Assembly (NCBI GenBank): GCA_003505795.1 | Contig: DNXT01000464.1 | Location: 408 to 14,925, forward strand | Reading direction: 5' to 3' | DNA from: Lysobacteraceae bacterium | GTDB taxonomy: Bacteria; Pseudomonadota; Gammaproteobacteria; Xanthomonadales; Xanthomonadaceae | Length of the DNA stretch: 14,518 nt | Shown here: in pieces, positions 1-8,948 of the stretch | How positions within the stretch are numbered: position 1 is the stretch's first letter | How the letters are laid out: every line of letters starts with the position of its first letter | Made by a program: the position numbers and the translations under genes | Notes under the pieces: generated by a model | Database searches by the model: none | What the model was told of the DNA's origin: nothing | The model's input: only the letters and a program-made list of their open reading frames with translations

Positions 1-96
1 GCGGGGGAAGGTGCCCGAAGGGCGGATGGGGGAAGCTCTTCGCCTTCTGCCCCCATCCGGCGCTGCGCGCCACCTTCCCCCGCTTGCGGGGGAAGG
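1..96. repeat. Cloverleaf-forming intergenic palindromic repeat
   Basis: This is a nested inverted repeat. Bases 1-13 are the exact reverse complement of 71-83 (13 bp outer stem). Bases 23-32 are the exact reverse complement of 50-59 (10 bp inner stem). Two mini-hairpins fill the junctions: 14-22 (CCC-GAA-GGG) and 60-70 (GCGC-TGC-GCGC). Drawn out, it is a cloverleaf. Bases 73-83 also pair perfectly with 86-96 around a two-base loop, so the right arm can choose between two partners. The 17-base core GGTGCCCGAAGGGCGGA (10-26) recurs at 8967-8983. Bases 97-130 carry a decayed further copy of the CCCCGCTTGCGG motif. Repeats of this type are common between genes in Xanthomonadaceae (family knowledge). 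The element may extend left of the window. Confidence 0.75.
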
Positions 97-193
97 GAGG
101 AAGCAGAGGCCCCCGCTTGCGGAGGAAGGGACGGACTACAGACTCCTTCCGACGAGGAAACAGAGGTGTCTTGCGGCGGCCGCAGTCCCGCCA

Positions 194-1132
194 TCAGCCG
201 CGGATGCCCCATGCGAACGGATCGGCCGGATCGAGCAGCAGCTGGGCACGCGCGGTGATGTGCGCGGTGCCGGTGATGCGCGGCAGGATGCCGCGTTCGC
301 CGCGCCGATAGCTGCCTTCGAACACGCTGCCGAGAATCCCCTGCTGCACCCAGCGCGCGCCTTCGGCCAGTTCGCCGTCGGCCGCCAGGCACGCCAGCTT
401 GGCGCTGGTGCCGGTGCCGCACGGCGAGCGGTCGTAGGCCAGGCCCGGGCACAGCACGAAGTTGCGCGACTGGCCGCTGCCGTCCGGTGCCGGGCCGTTG
501 ACCTCGATGTGGTCGATCTCGCCGCCGCCGGCGCCGCTGATCCCGGCCGCCTCCAGCGCTTGGCGGATCGCCTCGGTATAGGCGGTCAGCTCGCGCTGGT
601 GGGCCAGGTCGAGCGGATACGGCGCCTGCTCGGTGATGTAGAACCAGTTGCCGCCCCAGGCGATGTCGCCGCGGACCTCGCCGTGGCCGGGCACCTGCAC
701 CGCCACGTCGCGGGCGTGGCGGTAGCTCTCGACGTTGTCGACCGACACGCGGCCGTCGGCCTGCAGGTCCACCCCGACCGTGCCGACCGGGGTCTCGATG
801 GCATGCCGCCCCGGCCCGATCCGGCCCAGTTCCCGCAGCGTGCGCACCACCCCGATGGTGCCGTGGCCGCACATTCCCAGGTAGCCGACGTTGTTGAAGA
901 AGATCACCCCCGTGCAGGCGGCCGGGTCGCGCGCCGGCAGCAGCAGCGCGCCGACCATGGTGTCCGAGCCGCGCGGTTCGCAGGCGATCGCGCTGCGCCA
1001 GTGGTCGAATTCGCGGCGGAAGCGCTCGCGGCTCTGCGCCAGGTCTCCGTCGCCCAGGTCGGGGAATCCGGCGACGACCACGCGGGTCGGTTCGCCGGCG
1101 GTGTGGGAGTCGATCACGTCTATCGTGTGCAT
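194..1132 (-). CDS. 4-hydroxyproline 2-epimerase (proline racemase family)
   Basis: The 312-residue product should be a cytoplasmic enzyme interconverting trans-4-hydroxy-L-proline and cis-4-hydroxy-D-proline, the first step of hydroxyproline catabolism. The two-base catalytic pair of the family is visible: Cys88 in MCGHGTIG, with His90, and Cys238 in SPCGTGTSA, with Asp234 just before it. The N-terminal DSHTAGEPTRVV block (residues 8-19) is also typical. Cysteine at the first catalytic position indicates epimerase or racemase activity; trans-3-hydroxyproline dehydratases of the same fold have Thr at the second position. Length fits 4HypE enzymes. I chose the start at 1132 because the family begins at MHTIDVIDSHTAGEP and GGGAG lies 10 bases upstream; an upstream Met would add 25 unrelated residues. 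It is divergent from a PAS-AraC regulator, a pairing frequent in Xanthomonas relatives. Proline racemase is the main alternative. Confidence 0.93.
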   Translation of the reverse strand: MHTIDVIDSHTAGEPTRVVVAGFPDLGDGDLAQSRERFRREFDHWRSAIACEPRGSDTMVGALLLPARDPAACTGVIFFNNVGYLGMCGHGTIGVVRTLRELGRIGPGRHAIETPVGTVGVDLQADGRVSVDNVESYRHARDVAVQVPGHGEVRGDIAWGGNWFYITEQAPYPLDLAHQRELTAYTEAIRQALEAAGISGAGGGEIDHIEVNGPAPDGSGQSRNFVLCPGLAYDRSPCGTGTSAKLACLAADGELAEGARWVQQGILGSVFEGSYRRGERGILPRITGTAHITARAQLLLDPADPFAWGIRG

Positions 1133-1190
1133 GGCACAGATGCTCCCATCCGCGCGGCCGCGGCGACTAGCGCCGAATGCCGGTGCGCGA

Positions 1191-1204
1191 TGCGGAAATC
1201 CGCA
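1191..1204. promoter_or_regulatory. Inverted repeat in divergent promoter gap, candidate operator
   Basis: TGCGGA and TCCGCA are separated by AA, giving 6 bp arms. The site lies almost midway between the divergent starts at 1132 and 1307. Such placement suits an operator of the adjacent AraC-type regulator or its promoter overlap. Short arms in GC-rich DNA can occur by chance, and AraC-family sites are often direct repeats, so this is only a candidate. Confidence 0.3.
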
Positions 1205-1306
1205 CAATGCCCGGCACGCCCCGGGCGCCGCTTTGCGCTAGCATCGGGGGAACGCCGCGCCGCCGCGCATCCTTCCCGCCACACCCGCACAACGCCAGTG
1301 AGCACG

Positions 1307-2038
1307 ATGGATCCGAACCTGCCCGCCCTCGAAATGCAGACCCTGTTCGACGCCCTGCCGGACGTGGTGTTCTTCGTCAAGGACCGGCAGGGGTGCTACA
1401 CCCACTGCAACCTGACCCTGGTGCGGCGGCTCGGCCGCAAGCAGCGCAGCGAGGTGATCGGCAAGTCGCCGCTGGAAGTGTTCCCGCTGCCGCTGGGCGG
1501 CAGCTACATGATGCAGGACCGGCGCGTGCTGTGCGGCGAGCTGATCGACAACCAGCTCGAGGTGCACCTGTACCCCAACCGCCTGCCGGGCTGGTGCCTG
1601 ACCTTCAAGCGCCCGCTGTGCGAAGGCGACGACGTCAGCGGCGTCATCGGCATCTCGCGCGACCTCGACCCGCAGCAGGGCCACGATACCCAGTACGAGA
1701 AACTGCGTCTGGCGCTGGCCTACCTGCACGCCAACTACGCGCAGAACGTGCGCATGCGGACCCTGGTCGACCTCACCGGCTTCTCGATGTCCAAGCTGCA
1801 GCGCTCGTTCCGGCGCGTGTTCCAGCTGACCCCGCAGCAGGTGCTGGCCAAGCTGCGGCTGCAGATGGCCATGCACCTGCTGCACGGTGCGCAGAGCGTG
1901 ACCGAGATCGGCCACGCCTGCGGCTTCAGCGACCAGAGCGCCTTCACCCGCCAGTTCAAGTCGGCCACCGGCATGACGCCGCGCGAGTACCGGCTGCTGG
2001 CGAACGCGCACCTGGTCGAACCCGCCGCCCCGCCCTGA
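1307..2038 (+). CDS. PAS domain plus AraC-type transcriptional regulator
   Basis: This is a 243-residue two-domain regulator. Residues about 8-120 look like a PAS sensor fold, containing ALPDVVFFVKDRQGCYTHCN and VSGVIGISRDL. Residues about 132-230 are an AraC/XylS DNA-binding domain. Its first helix-turn-helix lies around 151-172. The second, 197-229, carries the hallmark VTEIGHACGFSDQSAFTRQFK followed by TGMTPREYR. The adjacent divergent hydroxyproline epimerase gene is the likely target (inference from gene order). Start choice: ATG at 1307 opens the PAS domain; an in-frame GTG at 1298 would add three residues and is nearly as good. Neither has a strong Shine-Dalgarno sequence. The open frame runs much further upstream, but that stretch is antisense to the epimerase and shows no protein-like sequence. 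The PAS ligand cannot be told from sequence. Confidence 0.9.
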   Translation: MDPNLPALEMQTLFDALPDVVFFVKDRQGCYTHCNLTLVRRLGRKQRSEVIGKSPLEVFPLPLGGSYMMQDRRVLCGELIDNQLEVHLYPNRLPGWCLTFKRPLCEGDDVSGVIGISRDLDPQQGHDTQYEKLRLALAYLHANYAQNVRMRTLVDLTGFSMSKLQRSFRRVFQLTPQQVLAKLRLQMAMHLLHGAQSVTEIGHACGFSDQSAFTRQFKSATGMTPREYRLLANAHLVEPAAPP

Positions 2039-2086
2039 GCGGGCCGGGCCGGGCGTGCAGGGCATCCGCGCCTGCGGCGAAGCGGC

Positions 2087-3181
2087 TCAGGCGCCGCGCG
2101 GCTCGCGGTTCATCAGCTCGACCAGCAGCCGCTCGAAACGCGGCATGTCCAGCTCCTGCACGATCTGCTGCAGGTTCTCGCCCAGGCCCGGCTCATAGCC
2201 CGGCGCCCACGACAGGGTGTCGCCGTAGCCCGGTCCGAACACCGTGTCGACGTCGACGAATGCCTGCACCGAGCGCTTGATCAGGCTCGGGTCCAGCCAC
2301 GCGGCGACCGCCAGCTCGTCCCACAGCGGGAAGCCGGTCTCGTGCAGCCGCAGCTGCCGGGTGAGCGCGGTGTCGGCCCGGGTCATGCGCTCCAGCAGCG
2401 CCGGGCTCAGCTCGGTATGGGTGGACGGATCCACCGGCACCATCGTGATCTTGTTCCAGGGCGCGCGCAGGGTGATGCTGGCCGCTTCCGGATCCCAGCG
2501 GAAATTGAACTCGCGCCGCGGCGAATGCACGAACTCGCGCGCGAACTGCCGCGCCGCCAGCGACGCCAGCTGCTGGTGCGGATTGAGGCTGCCGCCCATG
2601 TACACCAGTTCCTTGGCCAGCGCGGCGAAGCGGTGGTCCAGGCGCTGCGCCAGGGCCAGGTTGGTCATCGGGCCGGTGGCCAGGATCGTGACCTGCCCGG
2701 GATAGCGATGCACCATGCGCAGCATGAAGTTGGCGGCGATCTCGTTGGCCGGCTTCACCGTCGGGTTGCCTTCCGGGAGGTCGGGCACCACGTCGTGCGC
2801 GTGGTAGCTCGGCATCAGCTGCTCGGTGTTCTCCACCCACTGCTTCATCCACGCGCCTTTCCACACCAGCTTGCCGTACAGCGCCTCCCAGCGTTCGGTC
2901 ATCTTCTCGCTATTGACCAGCGGGAAGGTGGCGCCCGGCACCACCGGCACGTCGGTGCGTCCGGCGATCTCGGTCAGGCGCAGGGCATGGGCGACGTTCT
3001 CGTCGTGCCAGCCGGAGCCGCTGGTGATGGTCAGGCCGAGCACGTGCACGTCCGGTGCCTGCAGCGCCATCAGCTGCGGGATGTTGAAGATCCACACGTC
3101 GTCGTCGTAGATCAGCAGGCGCTTGCCGGTCAGGTCGGGTTCGGCGGCGGATGCGGCGGAATGGGCGTGGGGATCGAACAT
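2087..3181 (-). CDS. Nucleoside hydrolase family protein with variant N-terminal motif
   Basis: The 364-residue product has the inosine-uridine nucleoside hydrolase fold, whose classic members split the N-glycosidic bond of ribonucleosides using a calcium ion. Recognisable blocks are VLGLTITSGSG (47-57), ILATGPMTNLALA (166-178), VYMGGSLN (193-200), EFNFRWDPEAA (224-234, ribose-binding region) and LWDELAVAAWLDP (286-298). Trp287-Asp288 resembles the Trp-Asp pair of purine-specific IAG hydrolases, where Asp binds calcium. The usual DTDxxxDD metal loop near the N-terminus instead reads DDDVWIFN (26-33), so the last two acidic residues are Phe and Asn. No signal peptide is visible, so it is probably cytoplasmic. 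Start 3181 is the Met nearest the fold; the frame stays open upstream only as non-protein-like GC-rich sequence. A small inverted repeat (CGGAA-GCG-TTCCG, 3182-3194) abuts the start and includes the likely GGA ribosome site. Substrate is unknown. Confidence 0.85.
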   Translation of the reverse strand: MFDPHAHSAASAAEPDLTGKRLLIYDDDVWIFNIPQLMALQAPDVHVLGLTITSGSGWHDENVAHALRLTEIAGRTDVPVVPGATFPLVNSEKMTERWEALYGKLVWKGAWMKQWVENTEQLMPSYHAHDVVPDLPEGNPTVKPANEIAANFMLRMVHRYPGQVTILATGPMTNLALAQRLDHRFAALAKELVYMGGSLNPHQQLASLAARQFAREFVHSPRREFNFRWDPEAASITLRAPWNKITMVPVDPSTHTELSPALLERMTRADTALTRQLRLHETGFPLWDELAVAAWLDPSLIKRSVQAFVDVDTVFGPGYGDTLSWAPGYEPGLGENLQQIVQELDMPRFERLLVELMNREPRGA

Positions 3182-3660
3182 CGGAAGCGTTCCGGTTGCG
3201 GGTGAGGATGGCGGTGCGGGCGTGCTGGCCGCACAGGATAGGCCGGGGCGGGGAGCCGCGCAGCCGTCGATCCATCGCACGTCGCAGGGCGTGGGGCAGG
3301 GAGGGTCGGCGGCCGGTGCGAGGTCGTTGGCGACCGGGCATTGACGGGAGCGGTAGCTGGAACCGCAACGGCTTCCACGCGCTGCGCGCGGGTCGCTCTT
3401 GACGGGCCAGAAGGAACCCGAAGCCCTTTCGCCGGATGCGGGCCGGCGCGATGGAGCCACACCGGTCCCCTGCGCTTCCCGGCAGGCGAGGCACGCGGCC
3501 CGAACTCGCGGCCAAGGGCCGCTCTCCGGCCTCGCCCGCCTGCGATGCTCGGCCCGCTTGGGCGGCGAAAACGTCGACTGCTGGGGCAACGGCAACGGCT
3601 AGGCGATGGCCAGCCGGACGGCGGTCGGGTGGGAAAAGAACAGACTCCGTTCGCGCCGGG
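3182..3660. other. Long intergenic stretch, no gene supported
   Basis: Several frames are open on both strands, but none gives protein-like composition; the products are Arg/Pro/Ala/Gly-rich, as expected for GC-rich non-coding DNA. The stretch around 3350-3410, with GGAACCGCAACGGCTTCC followed by a GC-rich palindromic run and GGTCGCTCTTGACGG, resembles dispersed intergenic repeats I recall from Lysobacter genomes; this is recall, not a search result. A related CAACGGCAACGGCT motif sits near 3588-3600. I see no promoter or RNA that I can support here. Confidence 0.5.
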
Positions 3661-3667
3661 TAGCAAG

Positions 3668-3733
3668 TGTGGGAGGGACTTCGGTCCCGACAAGCTCTGC
3701 CGACAAAGCGTGGGGACTGAAGTCGCTCCCACA
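3668..3733. repeat. GTGGGAG-type palindromic intergenic repeat
   Basis: The outer arms TGTGGGAG (3668-3675) and CTCCCACA (3726-3733) are exact reverse complements. Inside each arm is a smaller hairpin: GGGAC-TTCG-GTCCC (3675-3688, sharing one G with the outer arm) and GACT-GA-AGTC (3715-3724). This gives a three-way-junction-like structure. Repeats beginning TGTGGGAGCGACTTC are widespread between genes in Xanthomonas, Stenotrophomonas and Lysobacter relatives (family knowledge); this copy differs slightly. It is a different family from the repeats at 1-96 and 8949-9031. Confidence 0.75.
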
Positions 3734-3807
3734 GAAGGCGCCGTACCGGCCGGCAGGACGGCGGCTTCGGACGGATCGTCCATGGCGGACGCGGGCATCG
3801 CCAGGGA

Positions 3808-3833
3808 GAGAACCCCGCTTTCGCGGGGTTCTC
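3808..3833 (-). terminator. Rho-independent-like terminator of gcvP
   Basis: GAGAACCCCGC (3808-3818) pairs perfectly with 3823-3833, giving an 11 bp stem. Read on the minus strand, the loop is the stable tetraloop GAAA. It lies 23 bases beyond the gcvP stop codon. No clear run of T follows on either strand, so efficiency as an intrinsic terminator is uncertain, but position and stem quality fit transcript end formation or 3' end protection. Confidence 0.7.
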
Positions 3834-3856
3834 CTTGCAGGACGCAGGCCGGTCGA

Positions 3857-6721
<2,865 letters not shown>

Positions 6722-6829
6722 GGCAGGCATCCGGCAGGAGAGGGCACGCGAAAGGCGGAATGCCGGCCGTCGGCGCATGCGCTGCGCATGGCAGCGGAAC
6801 GCCGGCCTGGACCGGTCTTCCTCGCGCCC
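6722..6829 (-). promoter_or_regulatory. Expression platform between glycine riboswitch and gcvP
   Basis: This part of the leader lies between the second aptamer and the gcvP start. It can form nested hairpins: GCCGGC at 6801-6806 pairs with the self-complementary GCCGGC at 6762-6767, and CATGCG (6776-6781) pairs with CGCATG (6785-6790) around a three-base loop. No run of T follows any of them, so control by translation initiation or RNA access seems more likely than intrinsic termination. That mechanism is inference; no strong Shine-Dalgarno sequence is visible to be masked. Confidence 0.5.
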
Positions 6830-6992
6830 CTCTGTCCTTTTGCCTGAGAGTTTGGAAGCGCGGTCGACTGCGCTTGGTGCCCCTTCGGCGCCGGATCGAA
6901 CCGGTCTCTCCAGAGTTGTGTTGCAGGTGGTATCGGGCCTGAGCGATTACGGGCGTTGCGCCTTCGGCAGCGGATGGACCGCTTCTCCCACC
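6830..6992 (-). ncRNA. Tandem glycine riboswitch (two aptamers)
   Basis: Read on the minus strand, two glycine aptamers stand in series. Aptamer 1 spans 6992-6926: P1 pairs GGTGG with CCACC, and the core has GGGAGAAGC, GCCGAAGGCGCAA and AATCGCTCAGGC. Aptamer 2 spans 6915-6830: P1 pairs CTCTG with CAGAG, and the core is close to consensus, with GGAGAGACC, GCCGAAGGGGCACC and AAACTCTCAGGCAAAAGGAC. Its P3 arm AAGCGC...GCGCTT is intact. The linker is 10 bases (6916-6925), as in classic tandem glycine riboswitches. The element sits directly ahead of gcvP; in this family glycine binding usually raises expression of the cleavage system so that excess glycine is degraded. Confidence 0.95.
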
Positions 6993-7005
6993 GTGTTGCC
7001 CGGCG

Positions 7006-7011
7006 ATTATA
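7006..7011 (-). promoter_or_regulatory. -10 box of the riboswitch-gcvP promoter
   Basis: The minus strand reads TATAAT exactly, a perfect sigma-70 -10 hexamer in an otherwise very GC-rich stretch. Transcription would begin near 6998-7000, a few bases ahead of aptamer 1, which is the expected spacing for a riboswitch leader. The -35 region at 16-18 bases spacing (around 7028-7035) has no good match to TTGACA. Confidence 0.75.
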
Positions 7012-7106
7012 GCCCGGCCGCCGCGCCGCCAGACGGCCGGGCGGCGGCGCCTGCGCCCCGGCAACGTGAATGGGGAGGTTCAGCGGCCGGTCGGGGGTGG
7101 AGCGGG

Positions 7107-7112
7107 TATCAT
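7107..7112 (+). promoter_or_regulatory. Possible -10 element for the MFS gene
   Basis: TATCAT differs from TATAAT at one position and is the best AT-rich hexamer upstream of the exporter gene, 93 bases before its ATG. No convincing -35 box lies 16-18 bases upstream. It would give a leader that contains the 22-base palindrome. Weak call. Confidence 0.25.
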
Positions 7113-7162
7113 CTGCGCATTCCCTGTTCTCGTCCGGCGCCGCCCTCCTCGGGCTGGTGCCT

Positions 7163-7184
7163 CCGTGCGTCCGCGGACGCACGG
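7163..7184. promoter_or_regulatory. Perfect 22-base palindrome in MFS leader, candidate operator or attenuator
   Basis: The half CCGTGCGTCCG (7163-7173) is followed immediately by its exact reverse complement (7174-7184), without spacer. TTTCCTCC follows. It ends 21 bases before the exporter ATG. As DNA it looks like the binding site of a dimeric repressor such as a TetR-type protein; as RNA it would fold into a 9 bp stem with a CGCG loop followed by a short U tract, like an attenuator. The sequence cannot separate these readings, and no regulator gene is adjacent. Confidence 0.5.
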
Positions 7185-7205
7185 TTTCCTCCACCGGATC
7201 CCGGC

Positions 7206-8456
7206 ATGACTCCTACCACGCCCTCGACCCGCCGCCTGGCGCTGCTGCTCGCCGGCCTGGCGATGTTCGGCCCGTTCTCGATCGACACGATCTTCCCGGC
7301 GTTCCTGCAGCTGGGCGAGCGCCTGGCGGTGGACCAGGTGGCGGTGCAGCAGACCATCAGCGTCTACCTGCTGTTCTACGGGCTGATGAGCATCGCCCAC
7401 GGGCCGCTCTCCGACGCCTGGGGGCGCAAGCGGGTGATCATCGGCGGGCTGGTGGTGTTCATCGCCGCGTCGGTCGGCTGCGCGCTGTCGCGCGACCTGG
7501 GCACGCTGCTGGTGTTCCGCGCGATCCAGGGCCTGTCGGCGGGCGTGGGCATGATCGTCGGCCGCGCCGTCATCCGCGACCTGTACCACGGCCACGACGC
7601 ACAGCGGCTGATGAGCCAGGTGTCGATGATCTTCGGCATCGCCCCGGCGATCGCACCGATCATCGGCGGCTGGATCCTGGCCACCGGCGCCGGCTGGCCG
7701 GTGATCTTCTGGTTCCTGGTCGCGTTCTCGACCCTGCTGCTGCTGGCCACCCTGGCGTGGCTGCCGGAAACCCACCCGCCGCAGGCGCGCCGCGGGCTGA
7801 AGCCGGGCCCGCTGCTGCGCGACTACATCGCGATCGGCTTCAATCCGCGCTTCCAGCGCCTGGCCGCGGCCGGCGCGCTGAACTTCGCCGGCATCTTCCT
7901 GTACATCGCCTCGGCGCCGGTGTTCGTGATGCGGCACCTGGGCCTTGGCGAGGGCGATTTCGCCTGGCTGTTCATCCCCACCATCGGCGGCATGACCCTG
8001 GGCTCGTTCCTGTCCGGGCGCATGGCCGGGCGGATCGCGGCCAAGCAGCAGGTGCGCTTCGGCTTCATCTGCTGCGGCGCGTCGGCGCTGCTCAACGTCG
8101 GCTATACCGCCGCGGTGGCGCAGATCGCGGTGCCGTGGGCGCTGGTCCCGATCTTCCTGGCCGGCCTCGGCATGGCGCTGATCTTCCCGATCCTGGCGCT
8201 GGCGGTGCTGGACATGTATCCGCAGCAGCGCGGGTTGGCCTCGTCGCTGCAGGCCTTCACCCAGCTGATGGTGAACACCCTGGTCGCAGGCGTGCTGTCG
8301 CCGCTGCTCAGTGCGCGGCCGATCTACCTGGCGCTGGGCGCGGCCGGGTTCTTCCTCGGCGGCTGGCTGTTCTGGCGCTGGGATCGGCGAAACTATCGCC
8401 GGCTGTCGCGCCAGCAGGCGCAGGCATCCGCCGCTGCCACAGGCGGGCAGGGCTAG
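7206..8456 (+). CDS. Bcr/CflA-type multidrug efflux MFS transporter
   Basis: This 416-residue inner-membrane protein has about 12 hydrophobic segments and belongs to the DHA1 drug:proton antiporter group. The first helix carries SIDTIFPAF (25-33), the position of the conserved acidic residue of Bcr/CflA proteins (Asp27). Motif A is GPLSDAWGRKR (66-76) between helices 2 and 3. RAIQGLSAGVG (105-115) corresponds to motif B in helix 4, with its conserved Arg. The C-terminus is a basic cytoplasmic tail. The ATG at 7206 places the first helix correctly and is the natural family start, though no strong Shine-Dalgarno sequence precedes it. It is divergent from gcvP and followed after 23 bases by a small gene, probably in one transcript. 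Likely substrates are drugs or small metabolites; the exact one is unknown. A leader palindrome suggests specific control. Confidence 0.92.
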   Translation: MTPTTPSTRRLALLLAGLAMFGPFSIDTIFPAFLQLGERLAVDQVAVQQTISVYLLFYGLMSIAHGPLSDAWGRKRVIIGGLVVFIAASVGCALSRDLGTLLVFRAIQGLSAGVGMIVGRAVIRDLYHGHDAQRLMSQVSMIFGIAPAIAPIIGGWILATGAGWPVIFWFLVAFSTLLLLATLAWLPETHPPQARRGLKPGPLLRDYIAIGFNPRFQRLAAAGALNFAGIFLYIASAPVFVMRHLGLGEGDFAWLFIPTIGGMTLGSFLSGRMAGRIAAKQQVRFGFICCGASALLNVGYTAAVAQIAVPWALVPIFLAGLGMALIFPILALAVLDMYPQQRGLASSLQAFTQLMVNTLVAGVLSPLLSARPIYLALGAAGFFLGGWLFWRWDRRNYRRLSRQQAQASAAATGGQG

Positions 8457-8479
8457 CCGTCCGTATTCCAGGAGCAACG

Positions 8480-8881
8480 ATGTCGACCGATTCCAAGCAG
8501 CGCCGCGATGCGCGCAAGAAGCAGGCCGAGCGCCTGCGCAACCAGGCCGCCGCGCGGTCCGAGGCGGTCTCGCCGATCGAGCCGCATGCCGAACTGCGCG
8601 ACCAGGGCCGCGCGCTGCTGGCCGGCATCGTGCGCCGCGACGGCGAGTGGGTGCTGGGCATGGATGGCCGCATCGCCGGCGAGAGCAGCAGCGCCGCGCA
8701 CGTGCTGGCGCTGATCATGCAGGCAGCCGAACTGCACGAGCGCGCCGGCACGCCGGTGCGCCTGATCTATTCCGACGCGCTGAAGGACGCCGCGCATGCC
8801 GAGGCACGGCAGCAGGGACTGACGTTCGAGCAGTTCAAGCAGAAGCTCGCCGGCGAACTGCAGGCCAAATCCGGCCATTGA
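8480..8881 (+). CDS. Small basic protein of unknown function
   Basis: I do not recognise a named family in this 133-residue protein. Residues 1-27 are strongly charged, with KQRRDARKKQAERLRNQ predicted to be helical and rich in Arg/Lys. From about 35 on it looks like a compact mixed fold, including GEWVLGMDGRIAGES, LALIMQAAELHERAG and VRLIYSDALKDAAHAEARQQG. No signal peptide or membrane segment is visible, so it is probably cytoplasmic. The start is well supported: AGGAG at 8470-8474 lies five bases before ATG. It follows the MFS gene by 23 bases on the same strand and is probably co-transcribed; nothing else links it to export. Similar uncharacterised proteins are, from memory, found in Xanthomonadaceae. 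The basic N-terminus could bind nucleic acid or membrane, which is speculation. Confidence 0.85.
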   Translation: MSTDSKQRRDARKKQAERLRNQAAARSEAVSPIEPHAELRDQGRALLAGIVRRDGEWVLGMDGRIAGESSSAAHVLALIMQAAELHERAGTPVRLIYSDALKDAAHAEARQQGLTFEQFKQKLAGELQAKSGH

Positions 8882-8948
8882 GGCCGCGCCAGGGTGGGCG
8901 GCTGTCGCCGGTTTGCTTCCCCGCGAGGCCGGCATTCTCTTTTCCCTT

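Noticed and set aside
1231..1244. Possible -10 (TAGCAT) for the AraC-type gene
   Set aside because: There is no matching -35 at normal spacing and the hexamer is too weak to claim.
11..1306. A 432-codon N-terminal extension of the AraC-type regulator
   Set aside because: The extension is antisense to the epimerase gene and starts inside a repeat; protein-like sequence begins only at the PAS domain near 1307.
3182..3595. Upstream in-frame extension of the nucleoside hydrolase
   Set aside because: The added residues are Arg/Pro/Ser/Ala-rich with no signal peptide or domain, and the fold starts shortly after the Met at 3181.
7070..8881. A 603-codon plus-strand frame spanning the MFS gene and fused to the small gene
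   Set aside because: Within the MFS region it is out of frame with a clear transporter; only its last 133 codons, with their own ribosome site, are real, so this is not a fusion.
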